Counted from the stretch's first letter, positions 8,980-17,914 are shown. The stretch is DNA of 64,000 nucleotides from Pusillimonas sp. T2 (GCF_002236805.1 NZ_NIQA01000002.1:1-64000); one strand, 5' to 3'. The notes: generated by a model from the letters alone, not told the origin. Numbers and translations are program-made.

Positions 8980-10170
8980 ATGAAGTGGCTTTGGTCTGAA
9001 CCCTCTGGTCAATCTCCCGAACAGCTCGATGATCGTCGCGGCTTCGTGTATGCCATTTCGGCACACGTTGCACTGGGTCTGATATTGCTGTTGGGGGTCT
9101 TGACATCGGCGCCTCAAACGCCCGCTCCGGTTCAGGTCGAACTCTGGGCCGACGGCGTATCGCCAAACGCCGTTCAAGAGCCCCAGGAAGAAACGGCCAC
9201 CGAAGAAACACCAGAACCTGAGCCGCAGCCCGAGCCAGAGCCCGTCCCTGCTCCTGAACCTACGCCTGAACCTCCGGCACCGGCACCTGCGCCAGAACCA
9301 GAGCCTGCACCGCAAGTGCGCCCCGAGCCCATCCCCGAGCCGCCTCAGGTTGATCCCGAGATTGCGCTCGAAAAAGCACGCCAGGAAAAAGCCGAGCAGG
9401 AACGCAAAGAGCGCCTTGCCCAACAAGAGCGCGAGCGCAAGGCGCGCGAAGAGGCAGACCGCAAGGCGGCCGAATTAAAAGCCAAACAAGAGGCTGAGCG
9501 TAAAGCCAAACAAGAGGCTGAGCGTAAAGCCAAGGAAGAGGCTGATCGTAAAGCGAAGGCTGAAGCCGAGCGCAAAGCCAAGGAAGAATCCGAACGCAAG
9601 GCTGAGGCAGAGCGTAAAGCCAAAGAAGCGGCCGAGCAAAAAGCTAAGACCGAGGCGGAGCAGAAGGCGAAAGCCGAGGCTGAACGCAAGGCCAAAGAAG
9701 AAGCCGCCAAAAAAGCAGCTGCCGATAAGAAAGCCAAAGAAGAAGCCGCACGCAAGGCCGCAGCCGAGAAAAAGGCCAAAGAAGAAGCGGCTAAGCGTGA
9801 AGCCATTAAACAAGCCATGCGAGGTGATGCACTAGGTGCTGCCGGTATTCCGGGTGGCACGGCCGACCGCAACCAGGCCGGTGGCGGTGGCAACGATAAC
9901 GGATATGCCGCACAAGTCAGGGCCTGCATCAAGCCGCGAGTCACTTACCCTATTCCGCCGCGCGCGGGCGCAAACCCAACCGTGCAGTTCCGCGTTATGC
10001 TCAATGCTCAAGGACGTGTACAAGACGTCGAGATCCGCCGCTCGTCGGGCATTTCCGGTTTCGACCGCGCCGTAGAAAACGGCGTGCGCGGCTGCAACCC
10101 CTTCCCGGCACCGCCATCCGGCAAGTACCCGCCGTACATCGATGGGTACTACTATATGTACGATCAATAG
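8980..10170 (+). CDS. tolA: TolA, envelope-spanning energy transducer
   Basis: A 396-residue protein with the three TolA parts. Domain I is a single N-terminal transmembrane helix at about residues 22-43 (AISAHVALGLILLLGVL). Domain II is a long low-complexity periplasmic arm: first a Pro/Glu-rich stretch (about residues 65-125), then an Ala/Lys/Glu helix of AERKAK-type repeats to about residue 275. Domain III is a globular C-terminus from about residue 300, containing YAAQVRACIKPRVTYP and a cysteine pair. It links TolQR to TolB-Pal at the outer membrane. Two exact 24-base tandem copies occur within domain II. Confidence 0.96.
   Translation: MKWLWSEPSGQSPEQLDDRRGFVYAISAHVALGLILLLGVLTSAPQTPAPVQVELWADGVSPNAVQEPQEETATEETPEPEPQPEPEPVPAPEPTPEPPAPAPAPEPEPAPQVRPEPIPEPPQVDPEIALEKARQEKAEQERKERLAQQERERKAREEADRKAAELKAKQEAERKAKQEAERKAKEEADRKAKAEAERKAKEESERKAEAERKAKEAAEQKAKTEAEQKAKAEAERKAKEEAAKKAAADKKAKEEAARKAAAEKKAKEEAAKREAIKQAMRGDALGAAGIPGGTADRNQAGGGGNDNGYAAQVRACIKPRVTYPIPPRAGANPTVQFRVMLNAQGRVQDVEIRRSSGISGFDRAVENGVRGCNPFPAPPSGKYPPYIDGYYYMYDQ
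9481..9528 (+). repeat. 24-base perfect tandem duplication in tolA
   Basis: Bases 9481-9504 and 9505-9528 are identical, each encoding AKQEAERK in frame. Surrounding DNA holds many more degenerate copies of the same unit. Such in-frame duplications are prone to slippage and could change the length of the TolA arm between strains. Confidence 0.9.
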
Positions 10171-10194
10171 CACGACCAACAGGAGATTGTCGAA

Positions 10195-11502
10195 ATGACC
10201 CGTGTCACCTTCGCAAAAACCGTCGCCCGAACGCTCGGGCGACTGCAGGCCTGGGGCCTTGCGGTAATCGCCAGTGTGGCGCTCACCACACCGGCCTCGG
10301 CGCAATTACGCGTCGATATTTCAGGCGTAGGCGCCACCCAGTACCCCATTGCCATCGCCGACTTTCAGGGCAATCCGCAAGGCGCAAACCTGGCCGAAGT
10401 CATTCGTGCCGACCTGACCCGATCAGGGCAGTTCCGCCTTGTAAACGCCACAGGGGCAACACTAAGTGCCGAAACCCCAGTCGCCCACGACGATTGGCGA
10501 GGTCGAGGTGCCGACTACATTGCCTATGGTTCAATTACCGAAGCCGGCGGCCAGTACACCATTACCTACCGCCTGTCGGACACCGTACGCAAAACCGAAC
10601 TTGATGGTATTGCTTTTGCCGGCAACGAACGTGAGCTTCGCCGCGTTGCGCACCGGATCGCCGACCGGATCTACGAAAAAATTACAGGTGTGCGTGGCGT
10701 TTTTTCAACACGTCTGGCTTATGTGGTACAAAAAGGCGACGTCTATGAGTTACAAATTGCAGACGCCGACGGCCAGAACCCGCAGGTCATGCTGCGCTCG
10801 AAACACTCGATTATTTCACCCGCGTGGTCGCCCGATGGCAAACAACTGGCTTACGTCAGCTTCGAACTGGGCAAGCCTGTAGTGTATGTACAAACGCTGG
10901 CGACCGGCCAACGTCTGCCCTTGGCCAACTTCAAGGGTAACAACAGTGCGCCCGCATGGTCCCCAGACGGCAGCCTGCTTGCCGTGGTGCTTTCGCGAGA
11001 CGGCATTTCGCAAATTTATACGATCCGCAACGATGGCTCCGACCTGCGTCGAATCATGCGTTCGCCGCTTATCGACACCGAGCCGCAATTCTCGCCCGAC
11101 GGTGCATCGATTGTGTTTACCAGCGACCGAAGCGGCAGCCCGCAAATCTACCGCGTGCCGGTAACTGGCGGCGAAGCACGACGTATAACTTTTAACGGAA
11201 GTTACAACATCTCACCAGCACTCTCGCCCGACGGTAACAGTTTGGTGTACGTTACACGTAGAGACGGTGCTTTCCGTATTGCATTGCAAAACATGAACAC
11301 GGGTTCGGAACAGCTGTTAACAGCAGGCCCCGACGACCAGTCACCAAGTTTTGCACCCAACGGTATGCAAGTGCTTCATAGCGCCGTCCAAAACGGCCGC
11401 AGTGTGCTGGCCGTGGTTTCGGTCGATGGCCGTGTCCGGCAAACGCTGTCGACACTCGATGGCAAGGTCCGTGAACCGACCTGGGGCCCTTTTACCAATT
11501 AA
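10195..11502 (+). CDS. tolB: TolB, periplasmic Tol-Pal beta-propeller
   Basis: A 435-residue periplasmic protein. A signal peptide covers about residues 1-34 (ending TPASAQ), followed by the N-terminal D1 domain (VDISGVGATQYPIAIADF) and a six-bladed propeller whose blades repeat the TolB pattern SPDGKQLAYVS, SPDGSLLAVVLS, SPDGASIVFTSDRSG, SPDGNSLVYVT and so on. TolB shuttles between Pal and TolA during cell constriction. A strong AGGAG ribosome binding site stands 8 bases before the ATG. It is the fifth gene of the ybgC-tolQRAB-pal cluster. Confidence 0.98.
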   Translation: MTRVTFAKTVARTLGRLQAWGLAVIASVALTTPASAQLRVDISGVGATQYPIAIADFQGNPQGANLAEVIRADLTRSGQFRLVNATGATLSAETPVAHDDWRGRGADYIAYGSITEAGGQYTITYRLSDTVRKTELDGIAFAGNERELRRVAHRIADRIYEKITGVRGVFSTRLAYVVQKGDVYELQIADADGQNPQVMLRSKHSIISPAWSPDGKQLAYVSFELGKPVVYVQTLATGQRLPLANFKGNNSAPAWSPDGSLLAVVLSRDGISQIYTIRNDGSDLRRIMRSPLIDTEPQFSPDGASIVFTSDRSGSPQIYRVPVTGGEARRITFNGSYNISPALSPDGNSLVYVTRRDGAFRIALQNMNTGSEQLLTAGPDDQSPSFAPNGMQVLHSAVQNGRSVLAVVSVDGRVRQTLSTLDGKVREPTWGPFTN

Positions 11503-11536
11503 TTTCTAGTGTGACTCTTTTTCTAAAGGAACTTAA

Positions 11537-12031
11537 ATGAGCTCGCGCATTACAAAAACGCTAAGTGTTGCTGCTTTAACTGCCGCTCTGGCAGCTTGCA
11601 GCTCTGTACCGCTTGACCAGGCCGGATCCGGCTCGGGTTCGGGTGCTGGGTCCTCGACCGGTATGGTCATGGATCCCTTCAACCCGCAAAGCCCGCTGGC
11701 GCAACAACGCTCCGTTTACTTCGAGTTCGACAGCTACGTCGTGCCTGAACAGTATCGCAACGTTGTAGAAATGCATTCGTCCTACCTCACCGCAAACAGC
11801 CAGCAACGCGTTCGCGTCGAGGGCCACGCTGACGCGCGCGGTGGTTCGGAATACAACCTGGCACTGGGCCAGCGCCGTTCCGAAGCTGTTGCCCGCATGA
11901 TGACGCTGATGGGTGTACGTGCCGACCAAATCGAAACCATCAGTTTCGGTAAAGAGCGCCCGAAAGCCATGGGTAACACCGAGGCCGATTACGCAGAGAA
12001 CCGTCGCGCAGACATCAACTACCAACGTTGA
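11537..12031 (+). CDS. pal: Pal, peptidoglycan-associated lipoprotein
   Basis: A 164-residue outer-membrane lipoprotein that anchors the outer membrane to peptidoglycan and binds TolB. Its signal peptide ends with the lipobox LAAC, placing the lipidated cysteine at about residue 21. A short Gly/Ser-rich linker follows, then the OmpA-like domain: SVYFEFDSYVVPEQYRNVV, RVRVEGHADARGGSEYNLALGQRRSEAV and the final ENRRADINYQR. An AAAGGA ribosome binding site precedes the ATG. A GC-rich hairpin with a short T run lies between pal and cpoB. Confidence 0.98.
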   Translation: MSSRITKTLSVAALTAALAACSSVPLDQAGSGSGSGAGSSTGMVMDPFNPQSPLAQQRSVYFEFDSYVVPEQYRNVVEMHSSYLTANSQQRVRVEGHADARGGSEYNLALGQRRSEAVARMMTLMGVRADQIETISFGKERPKAMGNTEADYAENRRADINYQR

Positions 12032-12059
12032 TTTTTTGGCATAATCTGCATCAACAAAG

Positions 12060-12089
12060 CGCCGTGGCGGCTTCCCGCCGCGGCGTTTT
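12060..12089 (+). terminator. Hairpin with T run between pal and cpoB
   Basis: Arms CGCCGTGGCGG (12060-12070) and CCGCCGCGGCG (12075-12085) form an 11-base-pair stem with one G-U pair and a CTTC loop, followed by TTTT. It looks like an intrinsic terminator or attenuator, and would reduce read-through from pal into cpoB. Confidence 0.65.
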
Positions 12090-12110
12090 CACTTGAATGG
12101 GACACACCTT

Positions 12111-12794
12111 ATGACGAACTCTTTGTTTACGCTTCGCCGCATCGCCCTGACCGCATCTTTTAGTGCGCTAGCGCTATCAACCAGCGTTGCACATGCCTTT
12201 GCCGACGACGACGCACGCCGTGCCATTCTGGAATTGCGCGAACAAGTCCGTGTTCTGACCGAGCAGAACCGCCAGGCCCGTTTGTTACTGGCCGATCAGC
12301 TCGAAACGCTTCGCCAGGAAGTCACCAGCCTGCGCGGCCAGATCGAACGCATCCGTTTCGAACTGGATATTAAAAACGGCAATGGTCTGGGCAATAGCCC
12401 TGCAGCGCAAGTCAGCAACCCACAAGAGCAAGCTGCTTTCAATACGCCCATGGCGCAGTTCCGCGAAGGGAAATACAAAGACGCCGCCGACGGGTTCAAG
12501 ACTTTTTTAACGCAATACCCCAACAGCCAATTGGTGGTTGATGCACAGTTTTACCAAGGCAGCAGCCTCTATGCCGCCAAAGATTTCAAAGGTGCAGTCC
12601 AAGCCCTCGGGGCGCTGGTTCAAGGTCACCCAGACAGCAACCGGGCCGCAGATGCCTTGCTGATTGTGGCCGCCGCGCAAATCGAACTGAACGACCTGGG
12701 CGGCGCCACCGCAAGCCTGAAACGTATTGTGGCCGATTACCCGGGCAGCAATGCGGCGCGCACTGCCCAAGACCGTCTCAAACTTTTGCAGTAA
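12111..12794 (+). CDS. cpoB: CpoB/YbgF, Tol-Pal and peptidoglycan synthesis coordinator
   Basis: A 227-residue periplasmic protein completing the Tol-Pal cluster. A signal peptide (about residues 1-30, ending VAHAFA) is followed by a trimerising coiled coil (ILELREQVRVLTEQNRQ onwards, about residues 35-85), a short linker and tetratricopeptide repeats (MAQFREGKYKDAADGFKTFL and later copies). CpoB coordinates PBP1B activity with Tol-driven outer-membrane constriction. The frame also opens at a TTG at 12093, but the ATG at 12111 starts a proper signal peptide. A hairpin upstream may separate it transcriptionally from pal. Confidence 0.93.
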   Translation: MTNSLFTLRRIALTASFSALALSTSVAHAFADDDARRAILELREQVRVLTEQNRQARLLLADQLETLRQEVTSLRGQIERIRFELDIKNGNGLGNSPAAQVSNPQEQAAFNTPMAQFREGKYKDAADGFKTFLTQYPNSQLVVDAQFYQGSSLYAAKDFKGAVQALGALVQGHPDSNRAADALLIVAAAQIELNDLGGATASLKRIVADYPGSNAARTAQDRLKLLQ

Positions 12795-12807
12795 TCCGAC
12801 GGGCCTT

Positions 12808-13638
12808 ATGCCAGCACTCGAGCTACCCGAGAAAGTATTCGCACTCGCAGATCATGCCCCGTTGACGTTCGTCGAACTGGGCTATGGGCGAACCACGCTG
12901 CTGATTCACGGCTCGTTGTGCGACTACCGATACTGGCGCTGGCAAATGGCGCCCTTTGCCGAGTACGGGCGTGTTATCGCGCCCAGCTTGCGGGGGTTCT
13001 GGCCCCATACCAGCACAGTCCCCGACCCTCGGTTCTCGGTACAACAACATGCGGCCGACCTGGTCGCGCTGATACGCGCGACCACCCCGGATGAGCCTGT
13101 CGATATTGTCGGGCATTCACGGGGTGCCCACGTCGCCCTCGAAATGGCCATACAAGCGCCTGAACTTGTGCGCAGCATGGTTTTAGCCGACCCTGGCATG
13201 AACGTCCCGGGCGTCTCGCGCAACAGCGGCTTTATCAACAATGCAGCACAATCGGTTGCTCAAGGGTTGACCGAAGCAGGCCTAGAAACCTTTATTGACA
13301 CGGTTAGCGGCCCCGACACCTGGCGCCGAATGACCGGCTGGTTCAAAACTATGGTGCGCGACAACGCGGGCACGCTGCTTTCACAGGCGCTAGAAGCCGA
13401 TACGCTGTACGACCTAGACACCGCAAGTCGGGTCAGCTGTCCGGTTTTATTGCTTGGGGGAAGCAATAGCCCGCAGCGCTATCGCCAGATTATCGATGCT
13501 TTGGCGCCCAGGCTAGCCGGCGCAAGCCGAGACACGGTGCCCCTCGCCTCGCATGGCATGAACCTGGCCAACCCTAAAAGCTTCAACCGGAAAGTACTTA
13601 CTTTTTTTGCCGGCGAGCAAACCGCACTGCCGGCATAA
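12808..13638 (+). CDS. Alpha/beta-fold hydrolase
   Basis: A 276-residue cytoplasmic hydrolase of unknown substrate. The fold markers are LLIHGSLCDYRYW (oxyanion-hole HG), the nucleophile elbow GHSRGAH at about residues 102-108, and a likely catalytic histidine in LASHGMN near the C-terminus. The elbow SRG rather than SMG is common in this broad family of esterases, lactonases and haloperoxidase-like enzymes. I chose the ATG at 12808; the longer frame beginning at 12727 would overlap cpoB by 68 bases and adds no family sequence. It follows cpoB by 13 bases and may be co-transcribed. Confidence 0.85.
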   Translation: MPALELPEKVFALADHAPLTFVELGYGRTTLLIHGSLCDYRYWRWQMAPFAEYGRVIAPSLRGFWPHTSTVPDPRFSVQQHAADLVALIRATTPDEPVDIVGHSRGAHVALEMAIQAPELVRSMVLADPGMNVPGVSRNSGFINNAAQSVAQGLTEAGLETFIDTVSGPDTWRRMTGWFKTMVRDNAGTLLSQALEADTLYDLDTASRVSCPVLLLGGSNSPQRYRQIIDALAPRLAGASRDTVPLASHGMNLANPKSFNRKVLTFFAGEQTALPA

Positions 13639-13653
13639 CCCCGGTTTGGTTCG

Positions 13654-14208
13654 TTAGTGCGACATCTTCCCGGGCATCGTGCCAGCCGGCTTGACTTCGC
13701 AGCTGGCCACGACTTTTTGACCCGACTTCAACACTAGATCAACCTGAATGGTGTCGCCCACAGCAACATCACGACGAGGCTGCTCGAGCATGATGTGATA
13801 GCCGCCTGGCTTGAATTCGAGCTGCCCCCCGGCCGGGACGGCAACCTCATCGACCATACCCATGCGACTCATGCCATTTTCGTGGCGCGTTTGATGCACC
13901 ATTAACAGACCATAGTCTTTAGGGGCAGCCGCTCCCACAACGCTTACCGGCGCGCCAGTGCTGTTTTTAACCACAAAGTAACCTGCCGATGGCGCCGGAG
14001 CCGGCAACAACCTTACCCAACACGCTTCGGCGACAACGCCCTGGGCCACAGCTAAGTTAGCGGTGTCGACTTGTGGCGCCGCATGCGCCATAGCATGGGA
14101 TTGACCACCATGAGCAGGCGACTGCCCATGGTCACCATGATGAGCGGCCAATGCAACACCTGATGACATCAACATCACAACAGAAGTATTTAAAAGCGTA
14201 CGTAACAT
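13654..14208 (-). CDS. Periplasmic copper chaperone PCu(A)C family
   Basis: A 184-residue secreted copper-binding protein. A signal peptide (about residues 1-22, ending GVALAA) leads into a His-rich segment (HHGDHGQSPAHGGQSHAMAH) that could bind metal. The PCu(A)C domain then shows the copper site pattern: MVHQTRHENGMSRM followed about 22 residues later by GGYHIMLEQP. The family delivers Cu(I) to cytochrome oxidase assembly proteins. The ATG at 14208 has a clear AGGAAG ribosome binding site; a longer frame upstream lacks one. It is a single gene, convergent with the hydrolase and divergent from the chemoreceptor. Confidence 0.9.
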   Translation of the reverse strand: MLRTLLNTSVVMLMSSGVALAAHHGDHGQSPAHGGQSHAMAHAAPQVDTANLAVAQGVVAEACWVRLLPAPAPSAGYFVVKNSTGAPVSVVGAAAPKDYGLLMVHQTRHENGMSRMGMVDEVAVPAGGQLEFKPGGYHIMLEQPRRDVAVGDTIQVDLVLKSGQKVVASCEVKPAGTMPGKMSH

Positions 14209-14386
14209 AACTTCCTCACAAATAAACTGCACAAAGTGTAGCGCTGAATCTTCCAATGCGCCTTGATGCGCATCAGACCTTGATCAAGGCGCCAGGCCTC
14301 ACCCAGGCAATCCTTAAGGTTCAATCAAGCAGTTTTCTTCTATCTATTTCTGCTTACTGCAGGGTAAACACCCACGGTAGTATCGG

Positions 14387-14413
14387 TAAAGTTTCACCAA
14401 ATATTGCCGTTAC
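14387..14413 (+). promoter_or_regulatory. Probable sigma-28 (FliA) promoter for the chemoreceptor
   Basis: TAAA at 14387-14390, then 15 bases, then GCCGTTAC at 14406-14413. The FliA consensus is TAAA-N15-GCCGATAA, so the spacing is exact and 10 of 12 positions agree. It lies 38 bases before the chemoreceptor ATG. Confidence 0.65.
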
Positions 14414-14451
14414 GTTAATTTGGTAACTATTTGCGCTTTCCCGGAGACAGA

Positions 14452-16413
14452 ATGAGCAGAATTAAAACCCTGAGGGTCCGAACCAAACTGATTGGCGGCT
14501 TCCTGATTGTCGCAGCCATCGCCGCCATTATCGGGTTTGTGGGCATCCAGTCCATGCAGCGCATCAGCCAGATGACGGACCGCCTGTACGAAAACGAGTT
14601 TATCGGTATGCGCCATGCCACCGAAGCCGATCGTCAGTTGGTTGCCGCCGGGCGCGCCCTGAGCAATACCCTGCTCACCTCCACCGAAGACGAATACCGT
14701 TCCGAATACTTTTCTATCGATAACCACTTCATCTCGGCCAAGATGGCCCTAGATGACCTGGCACGTACCGTGAAAAGCGACGAAGGCAAACGCGCCGTCG
14801 AGAAGGCACGCGAGGCGGTCAATGCATTCGAAAAAACGGCAAAAGATATCGTTCGCGAACAACCTGCCGAAACACTGGGCCGATTGGACACGACCGAGCG
14901 CGTATTTAAAGAAATGCGCCCCCTGGGCGACGAAGCCGAAAGCCTGATCAAGCGCATTGTTTACGACCAGCAAGACAATGCGCTGACAGCCACCGAAGAA
15001 ATCAAGGCAATTTACCTACAAGCTTTTACATTGATGATCGGCCTGACAGCCGGCGGTGCGCTGATTGCCATTATTCTGGGCTTGTTAATCACCCGGGGCT
15101 TTACGCGGCAGTTGGGCGGCGAACCCCACGAGGTGGCACAAATAGCAGCCGCTATTGCCAAAGGCAACCTGAACAACAAAATCGTTGTGCCACGCAATGC
15201 GAAGCAAAGCATCATGAACGCCATGAACCAGATGCAAGACTCGTTGCGCAAGGTCGTTCTGGCAGTGCGCAACAGCAGCGATCATATTGCAACCGGCTCG
15301 GCTGAAATCGCAACGGGCAACGTCGACCTGGCTCGTCGCACCGAAGAGCAAGCCGCCAACCTGACAGAAACTGCGGCAGCCATGGAGCAACTGGCCAGCA
15401 CCGTCAAAAGCAATGCCGATGTCGCCAAGCAGGCTGCACACATGGCTTCTGCGGCCAGTGGCGCGGCCGTTCAAGGCGGTGAGGTGGTCAACAACGTTGT
15501 TGACACCATGCAAGAAATCAACGCGTCATCGCGCAAGATTGTTGACATCATTTCGGTTATCGACAGCATTGCGTTTCAGACCAATATTTTGGCGCTTAAC
15601 GCCGCCGTCGAAGCTGCACGCGCAGGCGAGCAAGGCCGTGGCTTCGCAGTCGTAGCCAGCGAAGTGCGCAGCCTGGCACAAAAAAGTGCCTCCGCCGCCA
15701 AAGACATCAAGAATCTTATTGATAACAGCGTACAGAAGGTCGATGCCGGATCCAGGCTGGTGGACGAAGCCGGCGAAGCGATGCAGGGCATTGTTACCCA
15801 CGTTCAGCGCGTTACCGACCTCATTAATGAAATCAGTGCGGCCACCGACGAGCAAACGTCGGGTATCGGTCAGGTCAATGATGCCGTCTTACAGCTTAGC
15901 GATGTAACCCAGCAAAACGCTGCGCTGGTGCAAGAGTCTGCCGCGGCGTCCGACAGCCTTAAAGCACAGGCAGCCAAATTAGTAGAAGTCGTTAACCTGT
16001 TTGATATTGGGCGTGACTATATCGACGTCGCCGCACGCGAAGTCAAGAACCCGGCACCCGAAGCCAACGCCCGGGCCATCCCAGTGGCTGCAGCCGCACA
16101 GTTGCCGACAGGCCACTCTGCCAAGAAGACGCGCGCCCGAGATACACACGCGGACGAAACGCATGCATTACATGATCACCAAGGCTACGCCGCACCAGCC
16201 TCGGGTGAGTCCTCCCGCGATTCGGCGCAGCGTCATAATGCACTTTCAAACGACGCAACACGCTCAGTCCGACGCGCGGGCGCATCAACCTCGGGGCACG
16301 ACAGCTCGGGGTCTGGCGCAGCGCGCAACGACGCCCAGCTACGACGACCCGACCTTAATAATCAATCGTCGACAACAAGAACCGACAAAGAAGACGACTG
16401 GGAAGAGTTCTGA
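14452..16413 (+). CDS. Methyl-accepting chemotaxis protein
   Basis: A 653-residue transmembrane chemoreceptor. TM1 is at about residues 13-33, followed by a four-helix-bundle periplasmic domain to about residue 190 (ligand unknown), TM2 ([20 protein letters not shown]) and a HAMP segment starting near [20 protein letters not shown]. The cytoplasmic signalling hairpin has the universal tip [20 protein letters not shown]. After a long His/Ser-rich linker the protein ends DWEEF, a CheR/CheB docking pentapeptide related to NWETF. The ATG at 14452 follows a CCGGAGA ribosome binding site. A FliA-like promoter lies upstream and a strong terminator downstream. Confidence 0.95.
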   Translation: MSRIKTLRVRTKLIGGFLIVAAIAAIIGFVGIQSMQRISQMTDRLYENEFIGMRHATEADRQLVAAGRALSNTLLTSTEDEYRSEYFSIDNHFISAKMALDDLARTVKSDEGKRAVEKAREAVNAFEKTAKDIVREQPAETLGRLDTTERVFKEMRPLGDEAESLIKRIVYDQQDNALTATEEIKAIYLQAFTLMIGLTAGGALIAIILGLLITRGFTRQLGGEPHEVAQIAAAIAKGNLNNKIVVPRNAKQSIMNAMNQMQDSLRKVVLAVRNSSDHIATGSAEIATGNVDLARRTEEQAANLTETAAAMEQLASTVKSNADVAKQAAHMASAASGAAVQGGEVVNNVVDTMQEINASSRKIVDIISVIDSIAFQTNILALNAAVEAARAGEQGRGFAVVASEVRSLAQKSASAAKDIKNLIDNSVQKVDAGSRLVDEAGEAMQGIVTHVQRVTDLINEISAATDEQTSGIGQVNDAVLQLSDVTQQNAALVQESAAASDSLKAQAAKLVEVVNLFDIGRDYIDVAAREVKNPAPEANARAIPVAAAAQLPTGHSAKKTRARDTHADETHALHDHQGYAAPASGESSRDSAQRHNALSNDATRSVRRAGASTSGHDSSGSGAARNDAQLRRPDLNNQSSTTRTDKEDDWEEF

Positions 16414-16448
16414 AGAAATTTCAGTATTAAAAGCCGGCAATCTGTTGA

Positions 16449-16486
16449 TAAACCCCACTGTTGTTCATAGTGGGGTTTATTTTTTG
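16449..16486 (+). terminator. Intrinsic terminator after the chemoreceptor gene
   Basis: Arms ATAAACCCCACT and AGTGGGGTTTAT form a 12-base-pair stem around a short loop, followed by TTTTTT. It ends the chemoreceptor transcript. Confidence 0.9.
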
Positions 16487-16575
16487 AACGATTCCATCAT
16501 CGGCATATCAGCCGCACGACCCCAATAGCACGCCCCTATCGTAGAGATTGAAACAATCAAATATCCCGTTTTATT

Positions 16576-16594
16576 GAGATTGATTATCATTAAC
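16576..16594 (+). promoter_or_regulatory. Fur-box-like site before the DUF2061 gene
   Basis: GAGATTGATTATCATTAAC matches the 19-base Fur consensus GATAATGATAATCATTATC at 15 positions. It ends 25 bases before the DUF2061 start codon and is flanked by TTGAG and CTCAA arms. This suggests iron-dependent repression. Confidence 0.55.
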
Positions 16595-16619
16595 TCAACT
16601 TAGAAGACGGAGTAACATC

Positions 16620-16835
16620 ATGATTGTCCTTGAAAAAACCAGCCAGGTTCTCTTGCACATGGGCGTCGCCTTTGGCGTTACCTACGCGATGACCGGATCG
16701 GTGATGACGGGTGGCCTGGCTGCACTGGTCGAGCCGATTTGTAATGTGGCCTTGCTCCCCTTGCATGAACGGGCCTGGCGCCACATCAAGACGAAGTGGC
16801 GACTCTCCCTTCCGCAGTGGTCTCGCGCGTGCTGA
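16620..16835 (+). CDS. DUF2061 small membrane protein
   Basis: A 71-residue protein with two hydrophobic segments (about residues 8-28 and 29-48) separated by a short turn. It matches the DUF2061 pattern: EKTSQVLLHMGVAFGVTYAMTG, then GGLAALVEPICNVALLPLHERAW. The function of the family is unknown. A GACGGAG ribosome binding site lies upstream of the ATG. A Fur-like operator just upstream and an isolated position between two terminated genes suggest its own iron-responsive promoter. The cysE gene follows after 81 bases on the same strand. Confidence 0.8.
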   Translation: MIVLEKTSQVLLHMGVAFGVTYAMTGSVMTGGLAALVEPICNVALLPLHERAWRHIKTKWRLSLPQWSRAC

Positions 16836-16916
16836 CCTGACAACATAAAGTCACCACCGCCAGAGCTTGTACCAGGTGGTAAGATTTTGTCTTTTATTCT
16901 TGGCGTAATTGCTGAC

Positions 16917-17843
16917 ATGGCGTCTTTCAACATCGACTCAATCGTTCAATCACTGGCCGATATCCGCAGCGAGTGGCGTACCGCCCAAGGGCGTTCTCGC
17001 GAACCCGGCAGTCGTGAGTTTCCATCGCGCCAGGCACTGGCCGACGTCATGGACGCCCTGAAAGGCGCCCTATTCCCGATGCGTCTGGGGCCTACCGACT
17101 TACGACACGACAGCGAAAACCATTATGTGGGTCATACCATAGACACGGCCCTGCATACACTGCTGGGGCAAGCTCGCCTGGAAATCCGCTACCAGAACAG
17201 GCACGCTCCACTAGACGACAACGAGCTTGAGGCTCGCGCTTTCAAAGCCGTCTCGAACCTGGCCAACAAATTACCGCACATCCGCAACATGCTCGACAGC
17301 GACGTGCTGGCGGCTTATCAGGGTGACCCCGCAGCGCAAAGTGTTGACGAAGTCTTGCTGTGCTACCCCGGTGTACAGGCCATGATTTACCACCGCATAG
17401 CGCACGAGCTGTACACCAACAAGTTGCCATTGCTGGCCCGGATTGCAGCCGAAATGGCACATGCCGAGACCGGTATCGACATCCACCCGGGCGCACAAAT
17501 TGGCCGAAGTTTCTTCATTGATCACGGCACCGGCGTCGTTATTGGCGAAACCACCGTGATCGGCGAACGCGTGCGTATTTACCAAGCCGTCACCCTCGGC
17601 GCAAAAAGCTTCCCGACAGACGAAGACGGCTCACTTCAAAAAGGCCTACCGCGTCACCCTGTGGTGGAAGACGATGTCGTTATTTATGCCGGCGCGACCA
17701 TTCTGGGGCGCGTGATTTTGGGCAAAGGCTGCGTCATTGGCGGCAATGTCTGGCTGACCCAGGACGTGCCAGCCGGGTGTGTCGTCACTCAGGCACGCTC
17801 TCAAGACACGCCTCGCTCCAAATGTCCCGATTCGATCATTTGA
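16917..17843 (+). CDS. cysE: Serine O-acetyltransferase (EpsC/CysE type)
   Basis: Makes O-acetylserine from serine and acetyl-CoA, the first step of cysteine synthesis. The 308-residue length and N-terminal helical region identify the EpsC-like subfamily rather than the 273-residue E. coli form. The C-terminal left-handed beta-helix shows the hexapeptide repeats and active-site motifs: HAETGIDIHPGAQIGRSFFI, DHGTGVVIGETTVIG, then GAKSFP and GGNVWLTQDVP. I chose the ATG at 16917; a TTG 30 bases upstream is possible but adds no conserved residues. A strong hairpin terminator follows. Confidence 0.94.
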   Translation: MASFNIDSIVQSLADIRSEWRTAQGRSREPGSREFPSRQALADVMDALKGALFPMRLGPTDLRHDSENHYVGHTIDTALHTLLGQARLEIRYQNRHAPLDDNELEARAFKAVSNLANKLPHIRNMLDSDVLAAYQGDPAAQSVDEVLLCYPGVQAMIYHRIAHELYTNKLPLLARIAAEMAHAETGIDIHPGAQIGRSFFIDHGTGVVIGETTVIGERVRIYQAVTLGAKSFPTDEDGSLQKGLPRHPVVEDDVVIYAGATILGRVILGKGCVIGGNVWLTQDVPAGCVVTQARSQDTPRSKCPDSII

Positions 17844-17881
17844 CCCAAACTCGACTAATCCGCGCCATCGCCCTATAGAAA

Positions 17882-17914
17882 AAAGCGGGGTCTTCGAGCT
17901 GAAGACCCCGCTTT
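17882..17914. terminator. Bidirectional terminator between cysE and the porin gene
   Basis: AAAGCGGGGTCTTC and GAAGACCCCGCTTT form a 14-base-pair stem with a short loop. A and T runs flank it on both sides, so it can serve cysE on the plus strand and the convergent porin gene on the minus strand. Confidence 0.88.

Noticed and set aside
9345-9944. Ser/Ala-rich open frame opposite the tolA arm
   Set aside because: Mirror of the low-complexity AEKR-rich arm; composition explains it.
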